From the NCBI RefSeq assembly GCF_963676685.1, contig NC_092345.1, positions 82,401,592 through 82,465,591 on the forward strand: 64,000 nucleotides of DNA, given 5' to 3'. This stretch comes from Mytilus edulis (Eukaryota > Mollusca > Bivalvia > Mytilida > Mytilidae). The notes below the pieces were generated by a model that was not told the origin of the DNA, made no database searches, and saw only the letters and a program-made list of their open reading frames with translations. Positions within the stretch are counted from its first letter, which is position 1. Every line of letters begins with the position of its first letter. Of the stretch, positions 50,291 through 60,029 are shown piece after piece. The position numbers and the translations under genes are program-made.

Positions 50291-50968
50291 AATATGTCAC
50301 AATCTTAATTTTCAGATACTAGTACCAGACTAGTTGCTTATGTTGTACTTTTGTCGATTGTGGCATTTCGTCTGAGTGTAAATTTGCATAGTGGATAATG
50401 CATGAATAGCAGAAGATGCTCACCCTGTATACGCACCCAAACTATCTTCTTTTGAAGTGTATGCGATCCCCTCAGTTTTATTTTTTGTTTTTACTCGATT
50501 TAAGGGAATCGAACATCGTTGGACTACTGTGCCTTAATCATTCAATATCTTCATTTATTGACAGATTTAGTCCCATGAGTAACCGTAGACTCATACAACT
50601 GATTCTGTACGAAACAAGAGATGTGATTGGTCCATTTTTTCAACGACCTTCGTCTCTATTTTGCATAAAATAAGATCACTTATTTCGTGTCTTTCATTCC
50701 TTTGAAGGGGTGGGGTAGCAGATTATTTCCGGAAAACTTGAATAAATGAGAAATAAATGGAAAAACGAAGTTTAAAAAGTAGGATAGATTTGAAGGTTGA
50801 CTATTTTTATGTAATTTAATGTTAATAGCAAGCAGTAACGTAAAATGCAATATTGCTTTGCCCTCAAACTTTCCAGGTAGATGAAGCTTCTGTGTCCCAA
50901 AAAGTATGCGACTTTTTCAATAGCTTTTTCGCTTTTCATTTTTTTTTGTATTTCTTGGCCTGAGATCT
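50291..50968. other. Intergenic, no gene seen
   Basis: Nothing recognisable. An 85-residue frame at 50416-50673 has no known motif. Confidence 0.3.
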
Positions 50969-51334
50969 TTATTGAATTCTCATACATAATTTTTTTTCAA
51001 ATCTCGTTTCGCACCTGTCCACAGTCCAGGTCCAAAGATATATATATATATTAATGTTTGTGGAGATTGCCTTCTCGTCTAGTTCGTCTACACGATCTAG
51101 GTCAAATAGCAGTTTTTCGTCTGTGGGAATCACCTGCGCGTCTTGCTCGTGTTTATGATCCAGGTCAAGTGAGATTTTTTCGTTTGTTGGAATTGCATGT
51201 TGCTCTGCATCTAGGTGGTCTTTGTGATCAAGGGAAATGAGTATATTTTTGTTTGAAGGAATTCGTCCAATGACAATTTCTTCCTTGATGTGCATCATCA
51301 CCGGGGAAAACCCTATTACGGGGCCTGTAAACAC
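50969..51334 (-). CDS. Unrecognised acidic-repeat open frame, 121 residues
   Basis: I do not recognise a family. Between about residues 24 and 90 there are three tandem units of 21-23 residues. Each starts I-P/S-x-N/D, continues with a (L/F)DLD- or SLDH-like core, and is rich in Asp, Glu, His and Lys. A fourth unit begins (ISTN) but runs into a (TA)n stretch near 51040-51052. After it, the next frame reads SLDLDCGQVRNE, so a dinucleotide slip seems to have shifted the frame. A TTTACAG acceptor-like site lies near the 5' end of the frame. It could be an orphan exon, a decayed gene or a coding minisatellite. The base composition is richer in G+C than its surroundings. Confidence 0.3.
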   Translation of the reverse strand: MFTGPVIGFSPVMMHIKEEIVIGRIPSNKNILISLDHKDHLDAEQHAIPTNEKISLDLDHKHEQDAQVIPTDEKLLFDLDRVDELDEKAISTNINIYIYLWTWTVDRCETRFEKKLCMRIQ

Positions 51335-51539
51335 CCTTAACTAGTTTCCATCAAATGGAGCCATTTTTACTTTCCTTTGTGGGATTCCTCCCCTTAGTGT
51401 TGATGTGTTCCGTTAACTACTTATTTTTCAGTTCTTTTGACTGTGTGTGTTAGCGATGACGTCTCAGATTTCAATGAACATAATATTTCCTTTGAAATTG
51501 GACTCCAGTACATTTAAACACTTTGGAATGTTTTTCGTT
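51335..51539. other. Intergenic, no feature seen
   Basis: Short unassigned stretch. Confidence 0.3.
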
Positions 51540-52830
51540 GATGGATCTGAACAGACTTTTTCATTTTGATTACAAACCCGCTTTTGACGTTATAGATAAC
51601 ATTTAAAAAGAGATAAAACAGTCTCATCCATTTGGGAAAAAAACCTTTGGTCATGTTTATATTAAATCATTCGTTTACAAATGCATGAAATTGTTTTTTA
51701 ACAAATTCTTAACAAATAAAGTGTTTGCATTTATCCTAGATCATAAACGAGAATAGGTTAATCGATTTCTTCAATGTCAAGATATTAATTACTGATGGAT
51801 TAGAAACGTTAAATCTAAATACAAGGACAAGAAGGTTGTATGAATCTAAATTCAAAATTAATGAGATTAATTCTTTTTGTTACCTTAATTTGTTCGTGAT
51901 CTACTTTGAATTAAGCTACAATCTGTCGACAAAAGATCGACAAATTAGGAATTAATTTTGGCATGATGTTTTTTTTGTGCTTGGGAAACTGTGAAGCACC
52001 AAAGTTTTGCTGCTATTTTAAAATAACATTTTCTTAAACAAATAACATATGGGGAAATGTTTGCTATTTTTATTTAAGTATGATATTGGTTTAAAGATTT
52101 TCAGACGTTTGGCCAAGTTTTCTTCGACGGTTTTGGATTGTTCCTGTGTTATCTTCTTCGTTTTAGAAGATGCGTAGTTTAAGAAAACCTCGTTAGAAAA
52201 CCATATTACGAAAGAAATTGCTAAACCAAGTCAGAAATATGACAGTTATTTTCCATTCGATTGAAGTGTGTGAGCTTTTGATTTTGCTTTTTGATGAGGG
52301 ACTTCCCTTTTTGTTTTTCCCTAGAGTTAAGTCATAGGAAGTCAAAATTTGTCATTGGCATTTATTAGAGTTTTTAAGTCAATATGCAAAAAACTAATCT
52401 CTGATTCTGGATGAAAACGAGGATTCTCTTAAACAAGCTTTGTATATATTTGACTGCCTCGCTGCTGGTGCTGGTTTGCTATTAAATATAGATAAAACTG
52501 AGGCCATATTGGTTGGCAAAAGATTAGCCTGTAATGCAACTCTGCTACTAAATAAGAAATTATAATAGAATGCATCAGGAAAGTTTAAATTGTAGTGAAT
52601 TCGTTTCAATTTCTTGAAAACTATACTGACTGTTCTGTTATTAATGCCAAATCCACCAGTTTAGGTTATGCAAGAAATGAAAGAAATTTTAATCAAATTA
52701 TTATGAGCTGGAAAGCCAGACAAAATAAAAAGGAAGTATTTATGACAAGGGAGGCTTAAAACTCTTCCATATAAAAAGTGTTGGTATGTACCTTGAAATG
52801 CCATGGCTTTATAAAAAAAAAGTAAAATCA
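51540..52830 (+). pseudogene. Heavily decayed LINE reverse transcriptase
   Basis: Isolated reverse-transcriptase motifs survive in plus-strand frames. RLFHFDYKPAFDVI near 51557 matches the D-Y-x-x-A-F-D motif. AAGAGLLLNIDKTEAILVGK near 52460-52520 matches the region after the catalytic YxDD. NFNQIIMSWKARQNK near 52690 and LFHIKSVGMYLEMPW near 52750-52800 match the downstream thumb region. Stops and frameshifts are frequent, and the YxDD box itself was not found. Non-functional. Confidence 0.5.
52240..52335 (-). repeat. SINE-like repeat fragment
   Basis: Diverged copy of the 46083-46345 family, with ATATGACAGT and GAGCTTTTGATTTTG. Confidence 0.45.
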
Positions 52831-52910
52831 CAAAAATACTTAACTCCGAGGAAAATTTAAAACGGAAAGTCCCTAATCAAATGACAAAATCAAATGATTA
52901 TTAGATCCCT
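52815..52910 (+). repeat. SINE-like repeat fragment, 5' part
   Basis: AGTAAAATCACAAAAATACT and ACGGAAAGTCCCTAATCAAA, as at 48672-48730. Confidence 0.55.
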
Positions 52911-53604
52911 TCAATTTTCCCCTTGCAAGATTTATCATTAAGTTATATAGAAAACAAGTGAGGGAATAAACTCGTGCACCTAACTTAAGAGGGTTTTGAA
53001 GCTATTGCAAAAATGTTAGATTAGATTTAATAAAATAATGATCTAGTTTTTTAACATATGTTTTTAAAGTTAACTTTTATGTATCTATAAAGAGTTACCG
53101 TTGTGAAATGCCTAAGGGAAAATTTTAATAAGTCAAGTGTTTGAGGTTAATTACATTTTTACAGTTAAAAGGGAAAGTACAAGATTTTTCGAAAAATTCA
53201 CACCAAATTAAAAGACCTTTTTTATTGATTTAACATTATCCAATTGGTATCAATTCATGACACAAAATCACTACGAAAACCCCCCCCCAAAAAAAGTAAT
53301 AGCACTTTTTTGCTGTTCCTCATCTTCAATTCCAATCTGAGAGAGGGCTTCACTATGGTGTAAGTTTGTTCTCTCATTGCAGTTTTAAGACAACTCATAG
53401 CACTTGTTTGGATAGAAATCTTTACAACATTTCAGCCACGATACAAGTCGGCATAAAAGGGGCACTTTTGCACGATTCAAACCGTTTAGTTAAAATATAT
53501 GTATATAAGATTTGTTTTGTCCCAATTTAAATAGTATTTATATATGCGATGAGCACGTCCTTTCTATCTATTATGAAGTTTGAGTTACTATCAGTTCTAG
53601 ACGT
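52911..53604. other. Downstream of the receptor gene, no gene seen
   Basis: AT-rich, with a C8 run near 53281. A TTTATT at 53221-53226 could be a minus-strand AATAAA signal ~380 bp after the receptor stop. Another overlaps the stop codon itself. Confidence 0.3.
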
Positions 53605-54858
53605 TTATTCCATTCCCTGTGCAACATCAATGATAAACATTAAGTTCCCAGCAATGAATGCCACGATATAAAATATAAGTGAAATTGTATCAAAAGTTTT
53701 TGAGACATCTTGCCAAGTAATTTTCTTCGTATCACCATTGTATGCTATGCAATGATCAACTTTCTCCTCGTTTCCAAGTTCATGAACTTGATTTTTTTCT
53801 CGACAACAAAGCTGGTATGTAACGATTTTTTTCATCCAATTTGGAATTGGCTCATCATCACTTCTGTAATAAAATCTAGAGCTCACGATGATGGATCCTA
53901 CAATTAAACCACTCATAACAAGATCAATCATAAGAGTTACACAAATTGCAGAAATTCTCGGTACAGCGGATGCTGGAAGAAGTCCTTGTGCAATCGTGAG
54001 AAATACTACTACAGCTAATAAAAGAGTCACTGAAAATCCAAACCTTTCTCCTGACTCTGTCGGTAATAGAAAAACACCTATGTTCAAAAGTGCAAGAAAA
54101 ATAACCGGAATGATCAATGTCATGAGTAAAAACATTGGACGTCTCTTAAAGTGGAAGGTATATGTTACCGTTGGTGTTATGGTGTTGGATACATTGACTG
54201 ACGTTTTACTTAGTTCCCATTCACTATTCGTAGAATATGAAGATGTTTGAACGGTAGAAAGTGGCGAGTTGAAAAAAATATCGGAAGAAGAAACTCCCCA
54301 TGCTATAATTTGCATAGAACACACTTGTGTATCAAATGGAAAATAAGTTATATCAATATCACATGTGAACTTCAAATTTTGTGCTGGGAGCCATTTAACT
54401 TGTCCGTCATAAAGTACATATAATGATAAATCATCTGGATTGAAAATTGAAAATTCTTTAGCACTGTTTGAATTAATCAACGGAGGTTTCCAGATAGCGT
54501 CTGCAGGTAATATCATATACCATGCATTGTCGTAATCGGTTGTAGTCCATATCATACTGTTATCTGTCCATACAACATCAAAATAACCAGTCATTGAAAC
54601 TATTCCTTCAACTGCATTTATTTCCTGCAAGGTTATTATAAAAAATTCTATAGTAATTACTGTAGGATCGTCAAGATCTACCTCAGGTCTTAAGTATTTG
54701 TTATGTCCAGATGTAAGGTTTTGGTACAAAGAGTTCATCACGTTAAAAGATGCTGCATCGGTGAGAGTAAAAAATAATACACATATAAATGCTCCTGTGA
54801 ATTTGGCTTTTTTTATTGTAATTTGATTCCATCGTGATATAGTAATAATTTTCTTCAA
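53605..54858 (-). CDS. Cys-loop ligand-gated ion channel subunit, nicotinic-receptor type, intronless
   Basis: A 417-residue pentameric channel subunit at the plasma membrane. An N-terminal hydrophobic stretch (about 20-36) acts as a signal sequence. The extracellular domain carries the ILPADAIWKPP motif and the Cys-loop C166-x13-C180 (CDIDITYFPFDTQVC). Trp187 fits loop B. M1 is about 242-264. M2 is about 273-294, preceded by Gly270-Glu271-Arg272, the arrangement seen in cation-selective channels. M3 is about 302-326 and M4 about 390-411. The M3-M4 loop is short (~60 residues) and has Cys351-Cys352. Loop C (SSYSTNSEW) lacks the vicinal cysteine pair of acetylcholine-binding alpha subunits, so the ligand is unknown. 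The frame has no introns or breaks. Molluscs have greatly expanded families of such receptors, and the partial paralogue at 63672 suggests a local cluster. Confidence 0.9.
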   Translation of the reverse strand: MKKIITISRWNQITIKKAKFTGAFICVLFFTLTDAASFNVMNSLYQNLTSGHNKYLRPEVDLDDPTVITIEFFIITLQEINAVEGIVSMTGYFDVVWTDNSMIWTTTDYDNAWYMILPADAIWKPPLINSNSAKEFSIFNPDDLSLYVLYDGQVKWLPAQNLKFTCDIDITYFPFDTQVCSMQIIAWGVSSSDIFFNSPLSTVQTSSYSTNSEWELSKTSVNVSNTITPTVTYTFHFKRRPMFLLMTLIIPVIFLALLNIGVFLLPTESGERFGFSVTLLLAVVVFLTIAQGLLPASAVPRISAICVTLMIDLVMSGLIVGSIIVSSRFYYRSDDEPIPNWMKKIVTYQLCCREKNQVHELGNEEKVDHCIAYNGDTKKITWQDVSKTFDTISLIFYIVAFIAGNLMFIIDVAQGME

Positions 54859-54897
54859 CTACTACGTTCACCTGGTTTTAGGTACTTTTCGACTGAC

Positions 54898-54908
54898 CAA
54901 GTATATAT
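54898..54908 (-). promoter_or_regulatory. TATA-like element upstream of the receptor gene
   Basis: The minus strand reads AAATATATACTTGG about 40-50 bp before the ATG. The spacing would allow a very short 5' UTR. It may also be chance in AT-rich DNA. Confidence 0.25.
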
Positions 54909-55524
54909 TTTGAAATTGAATTCGGAGATTAAATATTAATGACTTGTTCGTGACTAGAACACAATAACCATTGGATTAATCATAAATATGTTCATTGGAG
55001 CAAACGATACATAAGTATATTTCTGTTGACCATTTAAAATCATATTTACCTTATAAAATTTAAAGTGGCATAATGCAAGTGATTCTCTTGCATTTCTTTT
55101 GTTTGTTAAAACACTGTTGTAAATCAAATGTAATGTTTAAACGAAAGTTTAAAGTTATAGGATCAATTTAGTCTGTATTTACTTGACACAAGTTCAATAT
55201 CTAAGCTCAATTTATGTAATTTGATATTCTTACAAGGTATATATGATGCTCTTTATATAATTCATGAAATTTTGCATACAATCCCAAAGGAAACACCAAA
55301 CCAGTTTAGTAAAATATATTCCTTGCTATGAAAACGTATATATACATGTTAAAATTGCTATACGAATGCATTTTCTTGCTTATCTATTCATATTCATATG
55401 TATGATTAGAAAGGATCGTATGCAAAGAGTAAAATCATAAAAATACTACAAGCAATAGTCTTCAGAGGTCACTCAGATGGTATATTTTCTAAATACTGAT
55501 ACATAAAAACGGGTCCATGCATTG
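54909..55524. other. Intergenic, no gene seen
   Basis: AT-rich. A short AGTAAAATCATAAAAATACT fragment at about 55429-55448 belongs to the SINE-like family. Confidence 0.35.
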
Positions 55525-55827
55525 TTAAAAGAGGGACGAAAGATACCAAAGGGACAGTCAAACTCATAAATCTAAAACAAACTGACAACGCCATGGCTAA
55601 AAATGAAAAAGACAAACAGAAAAACAATAGTACACATGACACAACATAGAAAACTAAAGAATAAACAACACGAACCCCACCAAAAACTAGGGGTGATCTC
55701 AGGTGCTCCGGAAGGGTAAGCAGATCCTGCTCCACATGTGGCACCCGTCGTGTTGCTTATGTGATTACAAATCCGGTAAATAGTCTAATTCGGTAGGTCA
55801 CATTCATGAAAAGGAAGGGGATTGTAG
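55525..55827 (-). repeat. Reverse-transcriptase element tail, minus-strand copy
   Basis: Reverse complement of the 58575-58878 segment, including the AGCCATGG block and GGAGCAGGATCTGCTTACCC. An open frame of up to 91 residues with hydrophobic stretches (55469-55744) crosses it. It is shared with the plus copy, but I cannot assign a function. Confidence 0.8.
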
Positions 55828-56625
55828 TTACGACGTAAGGAACATATCCGATATCATTTGTGAAACGGTTATTCGATAACGGTCAACCAACTCGTGATGG
55901 CGTCCGAAAAAATTACGAAGGGATGATTTCAACTTCACCATTTGGAACTCTTGGTTTAATAGCTTCCTTGTGAGCAGTAACCCTCTATCAAGAAAATCAT
56001 GATAGGAAATGCAAGCACGGGAATATCGTATCAATTGGGAGATATATACCCCGTATGCAGGTGCTGCTGGAATGTTGCTACTTAGAAATGGAAAGTTCAC
56101 AATTGGAAAGCTGAAATCATCTCTTTTGTGTTAAAGTTTTGTTTTCAACCGACACTCATTGTCAATTTTTAGATGTAAGTCAAGATATGAAGCCGACTTA
56201 ACTGTATCTGTAGTATCCTTTATCTCCAATTCGATGGAATAGATGCGTTCCACATAGTCACCAAATTTTGAATTGTTTAGTGAAAGAACGTCATCTATAT
56301 AGTGGAAAGTAGAGTTAAAGGATATTGCTAACTTCTTATCTTTCTTCCTAAGAAGTTCCTGCATGAAGTCAGCCTCATAATAATAAAGAAACAAGTCGGC
56401 AAGTAGAGGGGCACAGTTTGTTCCCATTGGGATGCCGACAGTCTGTTGAAAAACACGTCCTCCGAACGTTACAAATATGTTGTCAATCAAGAAATCAAGC
56501 ATCTTGATAATATCGGTTTCAGAGAATTTTTTGTTTGAATCAGAGTGATTCTTTACAAAGTATGATTTATCCCTCCCTAAGACAAGATACTTGTATCTAC
56601 GTTGGCCATTCTTTTAATTGTCTTT
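55828..56625 (-). pseudogene. Reverse transcriptase copy with one nonsense codon, 5'-truncated
   Basis: Nearly identical to the 3' two-thirds of the frame at 57504-58574, on the opposite strand. It carries GIPMGTNCAPLLADLFLY and HYIDD (the plus copy has RYIDD), then a premature TAA at about 56131-56133 where the plus copy has a Tyr codon. The frame then resumes unchanged to the same end, so one substitution breaks it. Similarity to the plus copy stops at about 56615. It forms the left arm of a large inverted repeat. Confidence 0.8.
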
Positions 56626-57109
56626 TGAACACTTGCAATTTGGGTGTTCAGCTATATCTCGATTAACCTTCCTTCGTATAATTGAAGTGTATGTATTTCT
56701 ATATCTTATAAAAAAAGAAAACACTCACCAAAGTTACCAGCTTTTAATTTTGTAAGTAAAACTCGCATATCGTCTTCAACAGACTCATCAGTGAGGTTCG
56801 GATAAAAAGGTCAATGGTAAAACGAAGTACATATTATGAGAGGCATCAAATTTGTTTTTGTGTCAAACACAGCGATAGTTCATGTAAACACATGAATGCT
56901 TTAATACTACTGAGCTGAGGATAACCTTGGTGAACCTTCATCAGCAGTGGCATCAACCCAGTGATTATAAGATTCTTATTTTCTTTTCTTAATAAATAAT
57001 AAAGATAAGTCAATATGTATTATCATGAATGCTAAAAGAACATAGTTAAACAGACAATCATACGAAAATAATTAAATGCAATTGTACTCAATATGAGGTG
57101 AGGATGGGA
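56626..57109. other. Spacer of the inverted repeat, unassigned
   Basis: No gene. GACTCATCAGTGAGG near 56786 vaguely recalls the 18340-family repeat. Confidence 0.3.
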
Positions 57110-57350
57110 AGTTGCCACATAAACTGAACTCAACTCGCAGAATAAAGTAAACAAAACAACCCAAGGAAAATGCAAAACAGAAAGTCCCTAATTGCAAAAT
57201 CAAAAGCCCAAAGAGAGCAAACGAATGGATTACAACTGTTATATTCCTGACTTGGTACAGCCATTTTCTTATGTCGAAAATAGTGGTTTAAACATGGTTT
57301 TATAGCTACCGGTAGCTAAACCTCTCATATGTATGACAGTGAACAAACGA
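57110..57350 (+). repeat. SINE-like dispersed repeat
   Basis: CAGAAAGTCCCTAATTGCAA, TATTCCTGACTTGGTACAG, GCTAAACCTCTCA and GTATGACAGT, the same family as 46083-46345 in the opposite orientation. Confidence 0.6.
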
Positions 57351-57503
57351 AACAGGGAAGCCGTGAATCTTAATCACTAAAAACAAACAAATATGTCAAC
57401 AAAATGACATATATACAAGGCATATTTGAAAAAACGAAAGACAAGAATACAAATATAGAAAACGATAGAATGCTACTATAAAATTTAAAACGGACTAATT
57501 TAA

Positions 57504-58574
57504 ACTTCCAAGTGCTCCACAAAACCTCTTTCTAAATTATTAACATCCATTTTATCAGCAATCAAAGACGGGCTTCAAAGTTATTGTGAAACTGCCTATT
57601 CTAGAGGTGGCGTGAATCAGATGTGGATACTTAAAAATTCCAAAGATCTTTTAGAGTACATACAATCTAACTCTCTTTCATCTTGTAACAGTATTAAAAC
57701 ATTTGACTTCTCTACTCTTTACACAAGTATTCCACATTCCAAACTTAAAGACAAATTAAAAGAGTTGGTATTACTTTGCTTCATAAAAAAGAATGGCCAA
57801 CGTAGATACAAGTATCTTGTCTTAGGGAGGGATAAATCCTACTTTGTAAAGAATCACTCTGATTCAAACAAAAAATTCTCTGAAACCGATATTATCAAGA
57901 TGCTTGATTTCTTGATTGACAACATATTTGTTACGTTCGGAGGACGTGTTTTTCAACAGACTGTCGGCATACCAATGGGAACAAACTGTGCCCCTCTACT
58001 TGCTGACTTGTTTCTTTATTATTATGAGGCTGACTTCATGCAGGAACTTCTTAGGAAGAAAGATAAGAAGTTAGCAATATCCTTTAACTCTACTTTCCGC
58101 TATATAGATGACGTTCTTTCACTAAACAATTCAAAATTTGGTGACTATGTGGAACGCATCTATCCCATCGAATTGGAGATAAAGGATACTACAGATACAG
58201 TTAAGTCAGCTTCATATCTTGACTTACATCTAGAAATTGACAATGAGGGTCGGTTGAAGACAAAACTTTACGACAAAAGAGATGATTTCAGCTTTCCAAT
58301 TGTGAACTTTCCATTTCTAAGTAGCAACATTCCAGCAGCACCTGCATACGGGGTATATATCTCTCAATTGATACGATATTCCCGTGCTTGCATTTCCTAT
58401 CATGATTTTCTTGATAGAGGTTTACTGCTCACAAGGAAGCTATTAAATCAAGAGTTCCAAATGGTGAAGTTGAAATCATCCCTTCGTAAATTTTACGGAC
58501 GCCATCACGAGTTGGTTGACCGTTATGGAATAACCATTTCACAAATGATATCGGATATGTTCCTCACGTCGTAA
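57504..58574 (+). CDS. Reverse transcriptase of a Penelope-like retroelement, 5'-truncated but open
   Basis: The frame is open from just after a TAA at 57501 to a TAA at 58572, about 356 codons. No ATG occurs before 57621, and an annotated GTG at 57612 is only an in-frame codon. Similarity begins mid-domain (CSTKPLSKLL), so the 5' part is missing. Motifs in order: YSRGGVNQMWILKNS, FDFSTLYTSIPH, LIDNIFVTFGG, GIPMGTNCAPLLADLFLY, the catalytic RYIDDVLSLNN, ASYLDLHLEID, KLYDKRDDFSFPIVNFPF, and the C-terminal RHHELVDRYG. The GIPMG/YIDD style, short length and absence of RNase H fit Penelope-like elements better than LINEs or LTR elements. No GIY-YIG endonuclease is seen. It may be transcribed but is unlikely to be autonomous. 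Confidence 0.75.
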   Translation, partial: TSKCSTKPLSKLLTSILSAIKDGLQSYCETAYSRGGVNQMWILKNSKDLLEYIQSNSLSSCNSIKTFDFSTLYTSIPHSKLKDKLKELVLLCFIKKNGQRRYKYLVLGRDKSYFVKNHSDSNKKFSETDIIKMLDFLIDNIFVTFGGRVFQQTVGIPMGTNCAPLLADLFLYYYEADFMQELLRKKDKKLAISFNSTFRYIDDVLSLNNSKFGDYVERIYPIELEIKDTTDTVKSASYLDLHLEIDNEGRLKTKLYDKRDDFSFPIVNFPFLSSNIPAAPAYGVYISQLIRYSRACISYHDFLDRGLLLTRKLLNQEFQMVKLKSSLRKFYGRHHELVDRYGITISQMISDMFLTS

Positions 58575-58878
58575 CTACAATCCCCTTCCCTTTCATGAAT
58601 TTGACCTACCGAATTAGACTATTTACCGGATTTGTAATCACATAAGCAACACGACGGGTGCCGCATGTGGAGCAGGATCTGCTTACCCTTCCGGAGCACC
58701 TGAGATCACCCCTAGTTTTTGGTGGGGTTCGTGTTGTTTATTTCTTTAGTTTTCTATGTTGTGTCATGTGTACTATTGTTTTTCTGTTTGTCTTTTTCAT
58801 TTTTAGCCATGGCGTTGTCAGTTTGTTTTAGATTTATGAGTTTGACTGTCCCTTTGGTATCTTTCGTCCCTCTTTTAA
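58575..58878 (+). repeat. 3' tail of the reverse-transcriptase element
   Basis: It follows the stop directly: CCGAATTAGACTATTTACCG, GGAGCAGGATCTGCTTACCC, GAGCACCTGAGATCACCCC, TTTTTGGTGGGGTTCGTG, AGCCATGGCGTTGTCAG, and the end TATCTTTCGTCCCTCTTTTAA. The same module occurs with or without reverse-transcriptase sequence at 22250, 45940, 46835, 49301, 55525 and 62880. Confidence 0.8.
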
Positions 58879-59089
58879 GTGATCGTACTTTTGTCGCAAA
58901 GACTCATCCTGAGAAAAAATCAATTATAAAGCGGATCGAATCCCAGTTGTATATCTAGTATTCTTTATTTCAGTTTTAATTGGATATGAGATGATCATTA
59001 TAGGTTTCCAAACGAGTGTCGATTAAATATTATTACTAGGGATGTCAACTCGTTGAAGATTTACTAATCGATTACTCGTTCATAACACT

Positions 59090-59545
59090 GCAGGACGTCA
59101 AACAAGCAGCATATAAAAGTACAGGAAATAAATGGCAGAGAAGATAGGAAATATCTGAGAGAGGCAGGGACCTTTATGAAAAAATACCAACTACAAAACA
59201 CCCAATTATGTATGATTTCCCAACTAAAAGACATTACAGTATATTCGCCCAACTAAGAACTGGCCATACAGAACTAAACTACTACATAAACCGAGTAGGC
59301 CAAACCAACGCCATAGAGTCATGCAACTGTGGAGCACCTGAAACGCCTCTCCATTTCCTTTTGGAGTATCCCTGCTTTGAGAACGAACGAGAAGATATAT
59401 AACATCAAATATCCAAAGAGGTCGGGTCAAAAACCTGAATTTAGCTACTATGCTAACGAGACTGGACGACGAGAACACAGAAGAGACAAAAGCCAAACTA
59501 CAAACACTGGCACATTACATTGACAGAACAGGCAGATTTAATACT
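59090..59545 (+). pseudogene. C-terminal fragment of a LINE ORF2, zinc-knuckle type
   Basis: A plus frame with one internal TAG near 59146 reads ...ERGRDLYEKIPTTKHPI, then AQLRTGHTELNYYINRVGQ and a CNCGAPETPLHFLLEYPCF motif. Cys-x-Cys and His/Cys spacing is as in the C-terminal region after RNase H of Tad/I-like LINEs. After a frameshift at ~59400, LQTLAHYIDRTGRF ends the homology. Only the last part of such a protein is present. Confidence 0.6.
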
Positions 59546-60029
59546 GCTGTTCCTCAATCCCAATCCTAACCAGCGCATACCATTTTCTAATCACAGAGAA
59601 GAAAATACGTCGAGGAAAACGCACCATTGGGACAATTCGTGCCAACAGGCCTTAAGGTTGAGGATTGAGGATCGTTTGATTTACCTAGCGATACTCTATA
59701 CACGGTGCAACAAAATTGTTTTTGTCTGTGACTTTTTGTCCGTGACTTCTTGTCCTACTTTCATATAACCCTAACCCTAAATAATCAACTTACTTACTTA
59801 TAGCATGTGTAAAATATTTATGTAAGTTTACAACATTGTTTTAGCATTGTATTTGATCATCGTTAGTATTTTTAATGTTTTGTCATTTGGTCTACATCTT
59901 ACTGGTCTGAACACTTTGTTTCGACAGGAGCGGATGTGGCAGGTATCAGGTATTGCTTGATCATACGATGTGTGGATAGAGGAGGGAATGTGTTCCTATT
60001 AACTTGTCAATACATTAAGGGGTATTTTG
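59546..60029. other. Between the LINE fragments, nothing recognised
   Basis: Includes two telomere-like CCCTAA units (59766-59781), too few to mean anything. Confidence 0.3.

Noticed and set aside
53710-54250. Plus-strand frames opposite the receptor gene
   Set aside because: They are antisense shadows of a clearly coding minus-strand gene.
59766-59781. CCCTAA telomere-like repeats
   Set aside because: Only two units, inside a transposon; too few to indicate an interstitial telomere.
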